This document shows, one piece after another, positions 17,733-26,838 of a DNA stretch of 55,610 nucleotides. The DNA comes from Streptomyces sp. MMG1533 (lineage in GTDB: Bacteria > Actinomycetota > Actinomycetes > Streptomycetales > Streptomycetaceae). Under the pieces are notes generated by a model that made no database searches, was not told the origin of the DNA, and saw nothing but the letters and a program-made list of their open reading frames with translations. The stretch covers positions 1 through 55,610 of the forward strand of contig NZ_LGDG01000269.1 of NCBI RefSeq assembly GCF_001279775.1, given 5' to 3'. The first letter of the stretch is position 1. Each line of letters begins with the position of its first letter. The translations under genes were made by a program, and so were the position numbers.

Positions 17733-18659
17733 TCAGGTCTCCGTGCGGTACATCAGGTCCGTTTCGTACGTCACGAACCCCAGCCGCTCGTACACCGACA
17801 CCGCCGCCTTGTTGTCGGCGTCGACATACAGCATCGCCGTCGGCAACCCCAGCCCCGCGAGGTGCCGCAGCCCCACCGTCGTAAGGGCCTTGCCCAGTCC
17901 ACCGCCCTGGGCGCCGGGCCGTACGCCCAGGACGTACACCTCCCCGAGCCGTTCCTCCGCGTGGACCTTCGTCCAGTGGAAGCCGACCAGTTCGTCGCCG
18001 CGGAAGGCGAGGAAGAAGCCGGAGGGGTCGAACCACGGCTCGGCCTTGCGGTCGTCGAGGTCCCGCTGGGTGAGCGACCCCTGTTCGGGGTGGTGGGCGA
18101 AGGCCGCCGCGTTGACCGCGAGCCAGGCCGCGTCGTCGGTGCCGGGGACGAAGGTGCGGACGGTCACGCCCTCGGGGAGCACCGGGTCGGGGAGGTCCAT
18201 CCCCGCCAACGGGCGTCGCATCTGCCGTAGTTCGCGAAAGAGCGTGAGGCCGAGAACCTGCGACAGGTGCCGCGCGGCGGAGTGGCCGCCGTGCGCCCAC
18301 ACCCGCAGCCGCTTGCCGGACGCGGCGAGGAGGGCCGAGCCGAGCGCCCGCCCATGCCCGTGGCCCCGGTGCGAGGGGTGGACGACCAGTTCGGCGGCGG
18401 GCGCCTCCACCGGGTCGGTGTCCTCCAGCTGGGCGTAGCCGACCAGTTCGGCACCCACGGACAGGAGCAGATGGGACACGCCCTCGCGCGGTCCGCCCCG
18501 CAACTGCAACCGCCCTTGTTCGGACACCGCCTGCTGCCCGTCGTTCCGGGCGGCCTCCGCGAGCAGCGCGAGCACGGCCTCGGTCCGGTCGGGGGAGAGC
18601 GCGGAATGGGTTTCGATCGAGCGGGAGGTGCCGGGCTGTGCGGTGTCGTCGCTGGTCAT
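17733..18659 (-). CDS. mshD: Mycothiol synthase MshD
   Basis: 308 aa with two GNAT acetyltransferase domains, one at about 1-145 and one at about 155-308. The enzyme acetylates Cys-GlcN-Ins in the last step of mycothiol synthesis. In the N-terminal domain ELVVHPSHRGHGHGRALG, and in the C-terminal domain VYVLGVRPGAQGGGLGKALT, are the acetyl-CoA pyrophosphate loops. PWFDPSGFFLA and LYVDADNKAAVSVYERLGF are typical of MshD. The start MTSDDTA is preferred over a TTG 30 nt upstream; neither has a strong ribosome site. Confidence 0.95.
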   Translation of the reverse strand: MTSDDTAQPGTSRSIETHSALSPDRTEAVLALLAEAARNDGQQAVSEQGRLQLRGGPREGVSHLLLSVGAELVGYAQLEDTDPVEAPAAELVVHPSHRGHGHGRALGSALLAASGKRLRVWAHGGHSAARHLSQVLGLTLFRELRQMRRPLAGMDLPDPVLPEGVTVRTFVPGTDDAAWLAVNAAAFAHHPEQGSLTQRDLDDRKAEPWFDPSGFFLAFRGDELVGFHWTKVHAEERLGEVYVLGVRPGAQGGGLGKALTTVGLRHLAGLGLPTAMLYVDADNKAAVSVYERLGFVTYETDLMYRTET

Positions 18660-18817
18660 GCGTACGAGGGTAAGGGGAGGTACCGGCAAAGTGGCGGCAA
18701 AGAAGCAACCAGGATGTAACCACGAAACCTCTGTCGCGCTACGCGCGTTGACCCTAGGCTGCGCCGGGACGGGGCCACTTCCTCACCCACTTCCTCACCA
18801 GAATCACAGGGGGGCGT

Positions 18818-20632
18818 ATGCCAGCCACATCCCAGTCGCGCCAGCACCGCAGACGTCGTACGTACCGTCTGGTGGCCGCGGCCGCCGGTCTCGCCACCGT
18901 CGGCGCGCTGGCGGCCGCGCTGCCGTCGGCGGCGAGCGCGGGCGAGAACAAGGGCAAGCCCGGCGGTCAGGCGCCGGGCCGCTACCAGGACGTACAGCTG
19001 CTGTCCTTCAACGACCTGCACGGCAACCTGGAGCCGCCGTCCGGTTCCTCCGGCCGGGTCACCGAGCTCCAGGCGGACGGCACCACCAAGACGATCGACG
19101 CCGGTGGTGTCGAGTACCTCGCCACCCACCTGCGCGAGGCCCGTGCGGGCAACAAGTACTCCATCACGGCGGCCGGCGGCGACATGGTCGGCGCCTCCCC
19201 GCTGATCTCGGGCCTCTTCCACGACGAGCCCACCATCGAGGCGCTGAACAAGCTCGACCTGGACGTCACGTCCGTCGGCAACCACGAGTTCGACGAGGGC
19301 GCCAAGGAGCTGGGCCGGCTGCAGAACGGCGGTTGCCACCCGACCGCCGGCTGCTACACGGACGAGGAGTTCGAGGGCGCCGACTTCCCGTACCTCGCGG
19401 CGAACGTCCTGAACGAGAAGACCGGCAAGCCGATCCTCAAGCCCTACTGGGTGTGGAAGAAGAAGGACGTCAAGGTCGGCTTCATCGGCGTCACCCTGGA
19501 GGACACCCCGGGCGTCGTGTCCGCCGAGGGCGTCAAGGGCCTCAAGTTCAAGGACGAGGTCGAGACGATCAACAAGTACGCCAAGGTGCTGCAGAAGCAG
19601 GGCGTGAAGTCGATCGTCGCGCTGATCCACGAGGGCGGCCTGCCCGCCTCGGCGTCGTACAACTACGACTGCGACTCCCCGGGCGCCGGCGACGGCATCT
19701 CCGGCCCGATCGTCGACATCGCCAAGAACATCACCCCGCAGGTCGACGCGCTGGTCACCGGCCACACCCACGCCGCGTACGCGTGCACCATCAACGACCC
19801 GTCGGGCAAGCCGCGCACGGTCACCTCGGCCGCGTCCTTCGGCCGCCTCTACACGGACACCACGCTGACGTACGACCGTTGGACGGGTGACATCGCCCGT
19901 ACGGCCGTGGCGTCCGCGAACCACGTGGTCACGCGGACCGTCCCCAAGGCGACGGACATGACCGAGCTGATCGCCAAGTGGAACACCCTCGCGGCGCCCA
20001 TCGGCAACCGCCCGATCGGCTACATCTCCGCCGACATACCGAGCACCGGCACCGAGTCCCCGATGGGCGACCTCATCGCCGACGCGCAACTCGCGTACGG
20101 CAAGGAGCTCGACCCGGAGACGGACCTCGCGCTGATGAACCCGGGCGGTGTCCGGGCGGGCCTCACCTACGCGGCCAAGGGGACCGAGGGCGACGGCGTG
20201 GTGACGTACGCCGAGGGCTTCACCGTCCAGCCCTTCTCCAACACCGTGAACCTCCAGGACTTCACCGGCGCCCAGCTGATCCAGATCCTGAAGGAGCAGG
20301 TGAGCGGTTCGAACGCGGCCTCGCCGAAGATCCTGCTGCCGTCGACGGGTCTGACGTACACGCTCGACATGACGAAGTCGGGTGCGGACCGCGTGGTCGC
20401 CGACACCGTCAAGCTGAACGGCACGGCCATCGACCCGGCGGCCACCTACCGCGTCGCGACGAACAGCTTCCTCGCGGGCGGCGGCGACGGCATCACCACG
20501 CTGGGCCTGGGCACGAACGACCTGGTCGGCGGCGACGACCTGGCGGCCCTGCAGCAGTACCTGACGGCCAACTCGTCGGCCACCAGCCCGATCGCGCCGC
20601 CGGTGACGAACCGGATCACGATCGTGCAGTAG
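18818..20632 (+). CDS. Secreted 5'-nucleotidase / metallophosphoesterase
   Basis: 604 aa UshA-like enzyme that removes phosphate from extracellular nucleotides. A signal peptide (about 1-41, RRR n-region, cleavage near AASAG) precedes the calcineurin-like domain with FNDLHGNL, GGDMVG, GNHEFDEG and GHTH metal motifs (about 60-350). The C-terminal 5'-nucleotidase domain (about 370-600) carries NPGGVRAGL and QPFSNTV. Release of extracellular phosphate would support the pst/ppk genes nearby. I found direct repeats (CCACTTCCTCAC twice, 18774-18798) upstream but no clear PHO box. Confidence 0.93.
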   Translation: MPATSQSRQHRRRRTYRLVAAAAGLATVGALAAALPSAASAGENKGKPGGQAPGRYQDVQLLSFNDLHGNLEPPSGSSGRVTELQADGTTKTIDAGGVEYLATHLREARAGNKYSITAAGGDMVGASPLISGLFHDEPTIEALNKLDLDVTSVGNHEFDEGAKELGRLQNGGCHPTAGCYTDEEFEGADFPYLAANVLNEKTGKPILKPYWVWKKKDVKVGFIGVTLEDTPGVVSAEGVKGLKFKDEVETINKYAKVLQKQGVKSIVALIHEGGLPASASYNYDCDSPGAGDGISGPIVDIAKNITPQVDALVTGHTHAAYACTINDPSGKPRTVTSAASFGRLYTDTTLTYDRWTGDIARTAVASANHVVTRTVPKATDMTELIAKWNTLAAPIGNRPIGYISADIPSTGTESPMGDLIADAQLAYGKELDPETDLALMNPGGVRAGLTYAAKGTEGDGVVTYAEGFTVQPFSNTVNLQDFTGAQLIQILKEQVSGSNAASPKILLPSTGLTYTLDMTKSGADRVVADTVKLNGTAIDPAATYRVATNSFLAGGGDGITTLGLGTNDLVGGDDLAALQQYLTANSSATSPIAPPVTNRITIVQ

Positions 20633-20639
20633 TCAGTGA

Positions 20640-20712
20640 ACAGCAGTTCGCGAGCAGCAGTTCGCGAGCGGCAGTCAGTGAGCGGCGGTTTCGCGAGCAG
20701 CAGTTCGTGAGC
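20640..20712. repeat. Short repeats (CAGCAGTTCGCGAG) after the nucleotidase gene
   Basis: The motif recurs in perfect or near form about four times between the nucleotidase stop and 20712, with TCGCGA palindromes inside. It contains no gene and may help end transcription. Confidence 0.6.
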
Positions 20713-20773
20713 TGAGTCGCATACCTCGGGATGAGGTTGCGGGTGGGGGGCACACGCATGGTCGGATGGATCG

Positions 20774-21928
20774 ATGCACGCCCCCCACCACATATCAACG
20801 CATCCCTACGCAGACCTGAACGACCCGTATGAAGTGCCGGGCGGGGACGAGGAGCACTGGTCCCCGCCCCAGCACCGCCGGCGCGGCCGGCGCCGTCCGC
20901 GCAGCCGCTTCGCCGGGCTGCCGTTCGCGCTGAAGGCGGTGGTGGGCCTGTTGGTGCTCGCCGCCTTCCTCACCCTCGGCGACCGCTGGGCCGTGCTCTA
21001 CGCCGAGCACCGGGCGGCGGACGCCCTCAAGGACCGCATGAAGCTGACCGCGGCCCCCGAGGTGGAGATCGACGGCTTCCCCTTCCTGCCCCAACTCATC
21101 GACGGGCAGCTGGACTCGGTGAAGGTGACCGTCCCGGACGTGGCGGCCGACCGGATCACGCTGGCCTCGGTGTCGGCGACGGCACACGACATCACGCTCG
21201 ACGGCGACGGGCCGACCTCCGTACGCGGGGCCCGCGTTCCCGAGCTGCACGGCGACGTCCTGCTCTCCTTCGCCGACATGAACCGTGAACTCGGCGCGTC
21301 CCAGGTGACGTTCACGGGCGTCGGCCGAAACCGGATCCTGGCGCGCGGCACGCTGCCGGTCGCCGGTCACGATCTGCGGCTGCGGGCCGACGCCCGCATC
21401 GGGCGCGACGGCGACCAGGGCATCGCCACGACGATCGGCGGAATGCGTCTGGACGTGGGGGACCTGGCGACGTACCGGCCCGGCGCCGGTGCCTCGGAGG
21501 GCCTGCATCTGACGCCGAAGTCGGCGGGCCGGCTGGCCCGGGAGACGAGCAAGGTGCGGGCGCTGCTCGGGGTCCCGTCGGTCGTACGGCGCATGGGGGT
21601 GCCGGACGCGAAGGTCCGCCAGGCACTGGGCAACGACGACAAGCTCGCCGCCCTGACCGGTTCCCCCGACTTCGTCCACCAGGCCATGCGGGTCAACCTC
21701 CTGGACCTGACCCTGGCCCACCCCGAGGTGCTCGACCGCCTCGGCTTCGACCCGACGCTCCTCGACGCCCTCTCCCGGCTCACCCGCCCGGTCCTCGTCG
21801 ACCAGCTCTCCCTCGGCTTCCGGCTGCCCGAGCCGCCCCGGGGTGAGCTCCGGCTGCGGGACGTACGGGTGGAGAAGGACGGCATCAGGGTCCGGCTGGC
21901 GGGGCAGGGGCTGGCCTTCGGCGACTGA
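20774..21928 (+). CDS. LmeA/DUF2993 family envelope protein
   Basis: 384 aa. A cytoplasmic N terminus with an Arg-rich stretch (about 35-47) is followed by one hydrophobic helix (about 50-70) that anchors or exports the protein. The DUF2993 region begins with a helix ending in ADALKDRM, and the diagnostic IDGFPFLPQLIDGQLDSVKV follows. LmeA of mycobacteria is a phospholipid-binding protein needed for lipomannan maturation. A second, shorter family member lies at 44442. Start: ATG at 20774; the upstream signal is weak. Confidence 0.85.
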   Translation: MHAPHHISTHPYADLNDPYEVPGGDEEHWSPPQHRRRGRRRPRSRFAGLPFALKAVVGLLVLAAFLTLGDRWAVLYAEHRAADALKDRMKLTAAPEVEIDGFPFLPQLIDGQLDSVKVTVPDVAADRITLASVSATAHDITLDGDGPTSVRGARVPELHGDVLLSFADMNRELGASQVTFTGVGRNRILARGTLPVAGHDLRLRADARIGRDGDQGIATTIGGMRLDVGDLATYRPGAGASEGLHLTPKSAGRLARETSKVRALLGVPSVVRRMGVPDAKVRQALGNDDKLAALTGSPDFVHQAMRVNLLDLTLAHPEVLDRLGFDPTLLDALSRLTRPVLVDQLSLGFRLPEPPRGELRLRDVRVEKDGIRVRLAGQGLAFGD

Positions 21929-21974
21929 GGCCGTATTAAAGCCTGTGTGAGTTCTGCTTTGGTTCCGCAGGCCT

Positions 21975-21993
21975 CCTGAAAAATGCTTTCAGG
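21975..21993 (+). terminator. Small hairpin after the DUF2993 gene
   Basis: CCTGAAA pairs with TTTCAGG around a 5-nt loop, 47 bp after the stop, in an AT-rich stretch. A modest terminator or processing signal. Confidence 0.45.
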
Positions 21994-22107
21994 CTCAATT
22001 CATCGATCTCTAAGCGGATTTGGCTTTTCCTGGCTCTCGGATCCCGTAATGTTTTCCATGTCGAAAGCGAACGACATGAAAGCAAAGAAGGAAAGAAGGA
22101 GAGTCGC

Positions 22108-22224
22108 ATGAGCTTCCACAAGGTCGCCCCGGTGAAGAAGACCCGCAAGGCTGCCCCGGCGCCCAAGAAGGCCGCACCCAGGAAGGCCGCGCCGAAGCGT
22201 CGCCCGGTGGCCCACAAGGGCTGA
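22108..22224 (+). CDS. 38-aa lysine/proline-rich basic peptide, copy 1
   Basis: A tiny ORF starting MSFHKVAPVKK with AAGGAGA 7 nt upstream. It has 13 Lys/Arg, two His, no acidic residue, and KAAP-type repeats like those in histone-H1-like bacterial tails. No signal peptide or membrane segment is seen. It is 35 of 38 residues identical to the next ORF. The 5' region (about 21940-22107) is noticeably AT-richer than the rest of the window and could hold the promoter. Function unknown: possible nucleic-acid-binding or cationic peptide. Confidence 0.8.
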   Translation: MSFHKVAPVKKTRKAAPAPKKAAPRKAAPKRRPVAHKG

Positions 22225-22321
22225 CAAAGCATTCACCTACGTAAATCAAAGTAATTCACAGGTAATTGCAGCAGATCGGTAGAGGGACTGTTGCAGAACC
22301 GCAGCAGAAAGGGACACAGAC

Positions 22322-22438
22322 ATGAGCTTCCACAAGGTCACCCCCGTGAAGAAGAACCGCAAGGCCGCCCCGGCGCCCAAGAAGGCCGCTCCGAAGAAGG
22401 CTGCTCCGAAGCGCCGCCCGGTCGCGCACAAGGGCTGA
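22322..22438 (+). CDS. 38-aa lysine/proline-rich basic peptide, copy 2
   Basis: This tandem paralogue of the ORF at 22108 starts MSFHKVTPVKK and differs at three residues (A7T, T12N, R25K). AAAGGGA lies 10 nt before the ATG. A start, a ribosome site and a conserved protein sequence in both copies, with third-base differences between them, argue for real genes rather than a DNA repeat. It is followed by a long hairpin and then an ABC exporter gene that may or may not be functionally linked. Confidence 0.8.
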   Translation: MSFHKVTPVKKNRKAAPAPKKAAPKKAAPKRRPVAHKG

Positions 22439-22450
22439 GGCTCCACGCCA

Positions 22451-22503
22451 CGAGGCGGGGCCACCGGTCGGCGAGCACGACTCGCGCCGGGGGCCCCGCC
22501 TCG
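22451..22503 (+). terminator. Long hairpin after the basic-peptide genes
   Basis: CGAGGCGGGGCC pairs with GGCCCCGCCTCG, with an inner CCGG/GCGAG stem and a CACGA loop, 13 bp after the second peptide stop. No T run, as is common in Streptomyces. It separates the peptides from the ABC exporter. Confidence 0.75.
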
Positions 22504-22549
22504 GCCATGTCCGCCGTACGGAGTCCGCCGTAACCAAAGGGAGTCGACG

Positions 22550-24298
22550 ATGAGGGAAGTCCGCGAGGCCTTCCGCCGTTTCTGGCCGCTGACGCGCGGC
22601 GACCGCAGGTGGCTGCTGGCGATCATCGCCTGCGTGGTGGTGTCAGCGCTCGCCGAGACCGCCTCGATCCTGCTGTTCGCGGAGCTCACCGACAACGCCC
22701 TGGAGGCCGGCTCGCTCTCCGCCTTCTGGGGCCCGGCCGGAGCCTGGCTGGCCGTTGCCGCGCTCGGCGCGCTGGTCGGCTACCTCGGCAACTCTCTCGC
22801 CACCTGGACGGCGGAGAGATTCGTCCTGCGCCTGCGGGCCGGTGTCTTCCGTCATGTCCAGGACCTTCCCCCGCACTTCTTCCAGAAGCACCGTCAGGGC
22901 GACCTGGTCGAGCGTCTGACCGGAGACGTGGAGGCCATCGAGCAGATGGTCGTGTCGGGTGTCGTCGGCACGGTCTCCGCCGCCTTCTCCGCCGTCTTCT
23001 ACGCGGCCGCCGCCTTCTGGCTCCGCTGGGACCTGGCCCTCGTCACCTTTGTTCTCGCCCCCTTCTTCCTCCTCGCCGCCCGTCGCTTCTCCGGCCGCAT
23101 CAAGGAGGCCTCCCAGGACGAACGGGTCGCCGACGGCGCGATCACGTCGGTGGTCGAGGAGTCCCTCGGCAACGTCGTCCTCACCCAGGCGTACAACCGC
23201 CAGGGCGACGAGGCACGCCGCCTCGACCGCGAGGCCCGCGCCTGGATGAGGGCGTCCGTCCGCGGGGCGCGGTTGAGCGAGATGTACGAGCAGTTCGTCG
23301 AGGTCGTCGAGACGGTGTGCGTGCTCACGGTGATCGGCCTCGGCGTCTGGGAGATCTCCGCCGACCGCATGACCCTCGGCCAACTCCTCGCCTTCGCCGC
23401 CTTCATCGGCTACCTCTACCCCCCGGTCCGCAACCTCGGCCAACTCGGCCTCACGCTCACCGCGGCGACGGCCGGCGCCCAGCGCCTGAACGAGATCCTC
23501 GACGCCCAGCCGTCGGTCAAGGACCCCGCCGACCCGGTCCGCGCCTGGCCCGTCCGAGGCTGGGTCGGCTTCCACGGGGTGTCCTTCCGCTACCCGGGTG
23601 CGACCCGCGAATCGCTCGACGGCGTGACCTTCACCGCCTCCCCCGGCGAACTGGTCCTCGTCACCGGTGCGAGCGGCGCCGGCAAGTCCACCCTGTCCAA
23701 ACTCCTCACCCGCTTCTACGACCCGTCGGCGGGCGTGATCACCCTGGACGGCGTCCCGCTCCCGGACGTACCCCTGGAGTTCCTGCGCGAGCAGGTCGCC
23801 CTCCTGCCCCAGGAGACGCTGATCCTCAACGGCACCATCCGCGAGAACATCGAGTGCGGCCGCCCCGGCGCTAGCGACGCGGACGTCGAACGGGCCGCCA
23901 GGTCCGCCGCAGCGCACGACTTCATCACCGCGCTCCCCCGGGGATACGACACACCGATCGCCCCCGGCACGGCCGCCCTGTCCGGCGGTCAGCTCAAGCG
24001 CATCACCATCGCCCGTGCGATGCTCCGCGCCGCCCCGGTCCTGGTCCTGGACGAACCCACCGCCGGCCTCGACTCGGTCGCCGCCCGCCAGGTCGTCCAG
24101 CCGCTGCGCCACCTGATGTCCAGCCGCACGACCATCCTGATCACCCACGACCTGAGCCTCGCCCCGGACGCCGACCGCATCCTGGTCGTGGACGACGGGC
24201 GGGTGGTGGAGGTCGGTACCCATATGGAGCTGCTCGCGCGGGACGGGGTCTACGCGCGGCTGACTTGTCCGGGTAAACGAACCACCATCGGCGTGTGA
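22550..24298 (+). CDS. ABC exporter (fused membrane and ATPase domains)
   Basis: 582 aa half-transporter of the MsbA/MdlB type, expected to work as a homodimer. Six transmembrane helices span about 22-310. The ATPase follows, with Walker A TGASGAGKST, Q-loop LPQETLILNGTIRENI, signature LSGGQLKR, Walker B VLVLDEPTAGLDS and H-loop THDLS. AAAGGGAG lies 6-7 nt before the ATG. The substrate is unknown; the two basic peptides just upstream are possible cargo only by proximity, and no peptidase C39 domain is present. Confidence 0.92.
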   Translation: MREVREAFRRFWPLTRGDRRWLLAIIACVVVSALAETASILLFAELTDNALEAGSLSAFWGPAGAWLAVAALGALVGYLGNSLATWTAERFVLRLRAGVFRHVQDLPPHFFQKHRQGDLVERLTGDVEAIEQMVVSGVVGTVSAAFSAVFYAAAAFWLRWDLALVTFVLAPFFLLAARRFSGRIKEASQDERVADGAITSVVEESLGNVVLTQAYNRQGDEARRLDREARAWMRASVRGARLSEMYEQFVEVVETVCVLTVIGLGVWEISADRMTLGQLLAFAAFIGYLYPPVRNLGQLGLTLTAATAGAQRLNEILDAQPSVKDPADPVRAWPVRGWVGFHGVSFRYPGATRESLDGVTFTASPGELVLVTGASGAGKSTLSKLLTRFYDPSAGVITLDGVPLPDVPLEFLREQVALLPQETLILNGTIRENIECGRPGASDADVERAARSAAAHDFITALPRGYDTPIAPGTAALSGGQLKRITIARAMLRAAPVLVLDEPTAGLDSVAARQVVQPLRHLMSSRTTILITHDLSLAPDADRILVVDDGRVVEVGTHMELLARDGVYARLTCPGKRTTIGV

Positions 24299-24531
24299 AG
24301 GTAGTGCAACGAACTTACGGAGGTTTGCTTCTCTGATGTCATTTTCCGGGGTCGGGTTCCATTTCCCCGGTGTGACATAGGGCATGTCCCCTGGCGGCTG
24401 GCTGGATTGTGCTGTCGGTTCGATCTCCTGTATCAATTGGGAACGCCAAACCGGATCTTGAGATTCAGGTCCGGAGCGTTTGCGGTTTCTTGACCCGAAA
24501 CCGCTTCGGTATCTCACGGGGAGACAATCGA
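24299..24531. other. AT-richer intergenic region with weak hairpins
   Basis: No gene is recognised between the ABC exporter and the secreted protein. There is a CCGGGG/CCCCGG snap-back near 24347-24381 and a short GACAT-AGGGC-ATGTC inverted repeat near 24376-24395. It probably contains the promoter and a longer 5' leader of the next gene. Confidence 0.4.
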
Positions 24532-25029
24532 ATGAACAAGTCCATACGCACGCGCCTGATGTCCGGGGCCGCCACCGCGATCGCGGCGGGTGCCCTCGTA
24601 CTGACGGCGGCGCCGGCTCACGCCACCTCGGCCTCCACCTCGGTGGGCATCCCGGGTGGCAACAAGGTCACGATCAACGCCTGGCACTGCGGTTTCTACG
24701 TGTCCGCCTGTGACTGGAAGGCGTCCACGAAGATGTCCGGGACCAACCCCCGCAAGGCGAAGTGGATCCAGAACCGCACGGAACTGGCTGCTCACGGCAT
24801 CAGCGTCTCCATCACGATCTCCAAGAACCCCGAGGCCACGCTCACGATGAAGAGCCGGTCCCTGGGTGAGGTGCGTTGGAAGAACACCAACGCCAACATC
24901 TCCGACACCTACGGCCAGATGAAGCCGGGCGGCACCACCACGTACGTCTCGACCAAGAGCTGCGGTTCGGCTCAGGTGACCAGCTCGATCAAGGTCAGCG
25001 AGAAGTGCGCGTACGCGGGCGCTGCCTGA
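24532..25029 (+). CDS. Small secreted protein of unknown function
   Basis: 165 aa with GGGGAG upstream of the ATG. A Sec signal peptide (about 1-31) ends at AHA, leaving a mature domain of about 134 residues. That domain is rich in Thr, Ser and Lys with four Cys (two in WHCGFYVSAC, then KSCG and EKC), which could form two disulfides in a beta-rich fold. No family recognised. It is followed by a strong rho-independent terminator, so it is a single-gene transcript at its 3' end. Confidence 0.8.
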   Translation: MNKSIRTRLMSGAATAIAAGALVLTAAPAHATSASTSVGIPGGNKVTINAWHCGFYVSACDWKASTKMSGTNPRKAKWIQNRTELAAHGISVSITISKNPEATLTMKSRSLGEVRWKNTNANISDTYGQMKPGGTTTYVSTKSCGSAQVTSSIKVSEKCAYAGAA

Positions 25030-25046
25030 TCTTTCGGTAGGTGAGG

Positions 25047-25083
25047 GTGTCACACCGTCAGGGCCCGGCGGTGTGACACTTTT
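25047..25083 (+). terminator. Rho-independent terminator
   Basis: A perfect 11-bp stem (25047-25057 with 25069-25079) is followed by TTTT, 17 bp after the secreted-protein stop. A second short hairpin (CGCTGCGG/CCGCAGCG) follows directly. Confidence 0.9.
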
Positions 25084-25134
25084 CGCTGCGGTGCCGCAGC
25101 GAATTTGTAGGAGGACGACGCACGGGGGCGTTCG

Positions 25135-26838
25135 GTGAAATTCGGTTCGGTGACGCGTGGCGGAAAGCTGGCGTCCCGGTTGGCCGGGGCGGCGATGTGC
25201 GCCGCTCTCGTCACTTCATGTACATCCACATCTGATTCCGATGAGTCCGCGCGGCGTGAATCCGCCGCCGCCCGGCAATTCGACGTTCTGGTCAGCAAGC
25301 AGAACGGCTACTACTACCACCCGTTCCTGCGTGAGCAGCCCGCCGGCCCTCAGGCGCAGTCCTATGCGCTGCGGACGCTTTCCGAGCTGGGCCGTGATCC
25401 GAAGACGAGCGCGGCTTCGGCACAGGTCGCGTCGATGCGCGGGGAAGCGCTGGAGACCTCCCCTCTCTGGGGCCGCGACTGGCTGATCCCGCTGCGGCGG
25501 GCCGGCGCCGGCACCGCGCTGGGCGCGGGCGACACGGCAGCCGTGAACAGGCTCCGGGCCAAGGGCGGCTGGTACGTCGACTCCGCCCTCGGCGACGACA
25601 GCGACGCGGCACGCCTCGGCGGCACCTGGGCAGCCCTCGAAGTGCTCGACGCCCTCGGGGCGCTGGACGACCTCCCGGCGGCGGACCGGGCCGTCACCGT
25701 CTCCTGGCTGCGCTCGCTGACGACGCCCACGACGAAGCCCCTGCCGCTCGACGAGGGCAGCGCCCTGGCCCGCTCGCTGCAGCTGCTGCACGAACCCGTC
25801 CCCGACGCTGTCACCCGGATCGCCGCGCCGCGCACGGACGACTTCGCCGACCTCACGCCCGACGCCCGGGCGACCAGGCTCGACGACACGTACAGCTACA
25901 CGCTGATCCAGGAGGCCGCGGGGAAGCGGCCCGGCGTGAACCGTCAGGTGTGGGAGCCGGTCCTCCGGGACGGCGCCGCGACGCTCCCGTACGAGCAGCT
26001 CTACGAACTCGTCCACGTGCTCGAGGCGGCCGGTTCACCCAAGACCGTGTTCGCGCCGGTGCTGAAGCGGCTCGACGGCGAACGGCTCGACGACGGGACG
26101 GTACGCGACCCCGACGCCTACATCGGCAACCCGGACGCCTCCCTCTTCGTGCAACGCCTGCGGGCGCTGGCCGGCTGGTCGAGGAAGGACCCCGGACTGC
26201 TGGCGGCCCTCGGGCGCGAGGAGAAGTCCGACGACGCCGGCCAGGAAGGCGCCGAGCGGCTGACCCGGGCCGCCCTGCGCAAGGTCACCGCGGGTGGCGG
26301 CACCGGCGAGCAGGCCGAGCAGCTGTGCGCCGACCCGCAGGTGCTGCCCGCCACCGTGACCGAGCAGAACGCCACCCAGTGGCAGCGCACCACCCTCAAC
26401 TGCACCGATGCCGGGGCCCCGACGGCCGTACCGAAGATCGACACCTGGAGCCCGGACACCCCGGACCGGGTGGTGGCGGCGGCCACGGTCGCCGTCGGAC
26501 TGGCCGACGGCGGACGTCGTGACAGCATCCCGTCCTGGATCACCGCCGACACACTGCGACACTGGGCGCAGAACCCGGGCCGGTTCACCTCCGTCTACAC
26601 CTACGCCCTGGTCGTACGGGCGTATTCGCTGCTCGGTGGCGCACTGGACGCACCGATCCGCGAAGCACTCGGACGCGGCATCACGCCGTACCAGGGCTGT
26701 CCCGGGTTGCCCGGCCTCTACCAGGTCGGCGGCGGGGACCCCGCCTGCGATCTCAAGACGACCTGGGCCGTGTGGACGCTGGACCGTCAACTGCACGGCG
26801 CCATGGGCTGGTTGCCGGCCCCGAAGAACGGAAAGTGA
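25135..26838 (+). CDS. Lipoprotein with alpha/alpha-toroid-like repeats
   Basis: 567 aa from a GTG after AGGAGGACG. A signal peptide ends in a lipobox-like LVTSC (Cys about residue 29), so it is probably lipid-anchored outside the membrane. The body is helical, with repeats such as GGTWAALEVLDALGAL and a second series from about 440 onward. These recall the terpenoid cyclase/prenyltransferase toroid fold, but no catalytic DxDD motif is seen. Its stop overlaps the start of a LolD-type ATPase (GTGA), so it works with that transporter, probably as its extracytoplasmic partner. Exact role unknown. Confidence 0.8.
   Translation: MKFGSVTRGGKLASRLAGAAMCAALVTSCTSTSDSDESARRESAAARQFDVLVSKQNGYYYHPFLREQPAGPQAQSYALRTLSELGRDPKTSAASAQVASMRGEALETSPLWGRDWLIPLRRAGAGTALGAGDTAAVNRLRAKGGWYVDSALGDDSDAARLGGTWAALEVLDALGALDDLPAADRAVTVSWLRSLTTPTTKPLPLDEGSALARSLQLLHEPVPDAVTRIAAPRTDDFADLTPDARATRLDDTYSYTLIQEAAGKRPGVNRQVWEPVLRDGAATLPYEQLYELVHVLEAAGSPKTVFAPVLKRLDGERLDDGTVRDPDAYIGNPDASLFVQRLRALAGWSRKDPGLLAALGREEKSDDAGQEGAERLTRAALRKVTAGGGTGEQAEQLCADPQVLPATVTEQNATQWQRTTLNCTDAGAPTAVPKIDTWSPDTPDRVVAAATVAVGLADGGRRDSIPSWITADTLRHWAQNPGRFTSVYTYALVVRAYSLLGGALDAPIREALGRGITPYQGCPGLPGLYQVGGGDPACDLKTTWAVWTLDRQLHGAMGWLPAPKNGK

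Noticed and set aside
21936..22695. Minus-strand open frames over the basic-peptide genes
   Set aside because: They are complements of the two duplicated peptide genes; the plus strand has correct ribosome sites and conserved starts.
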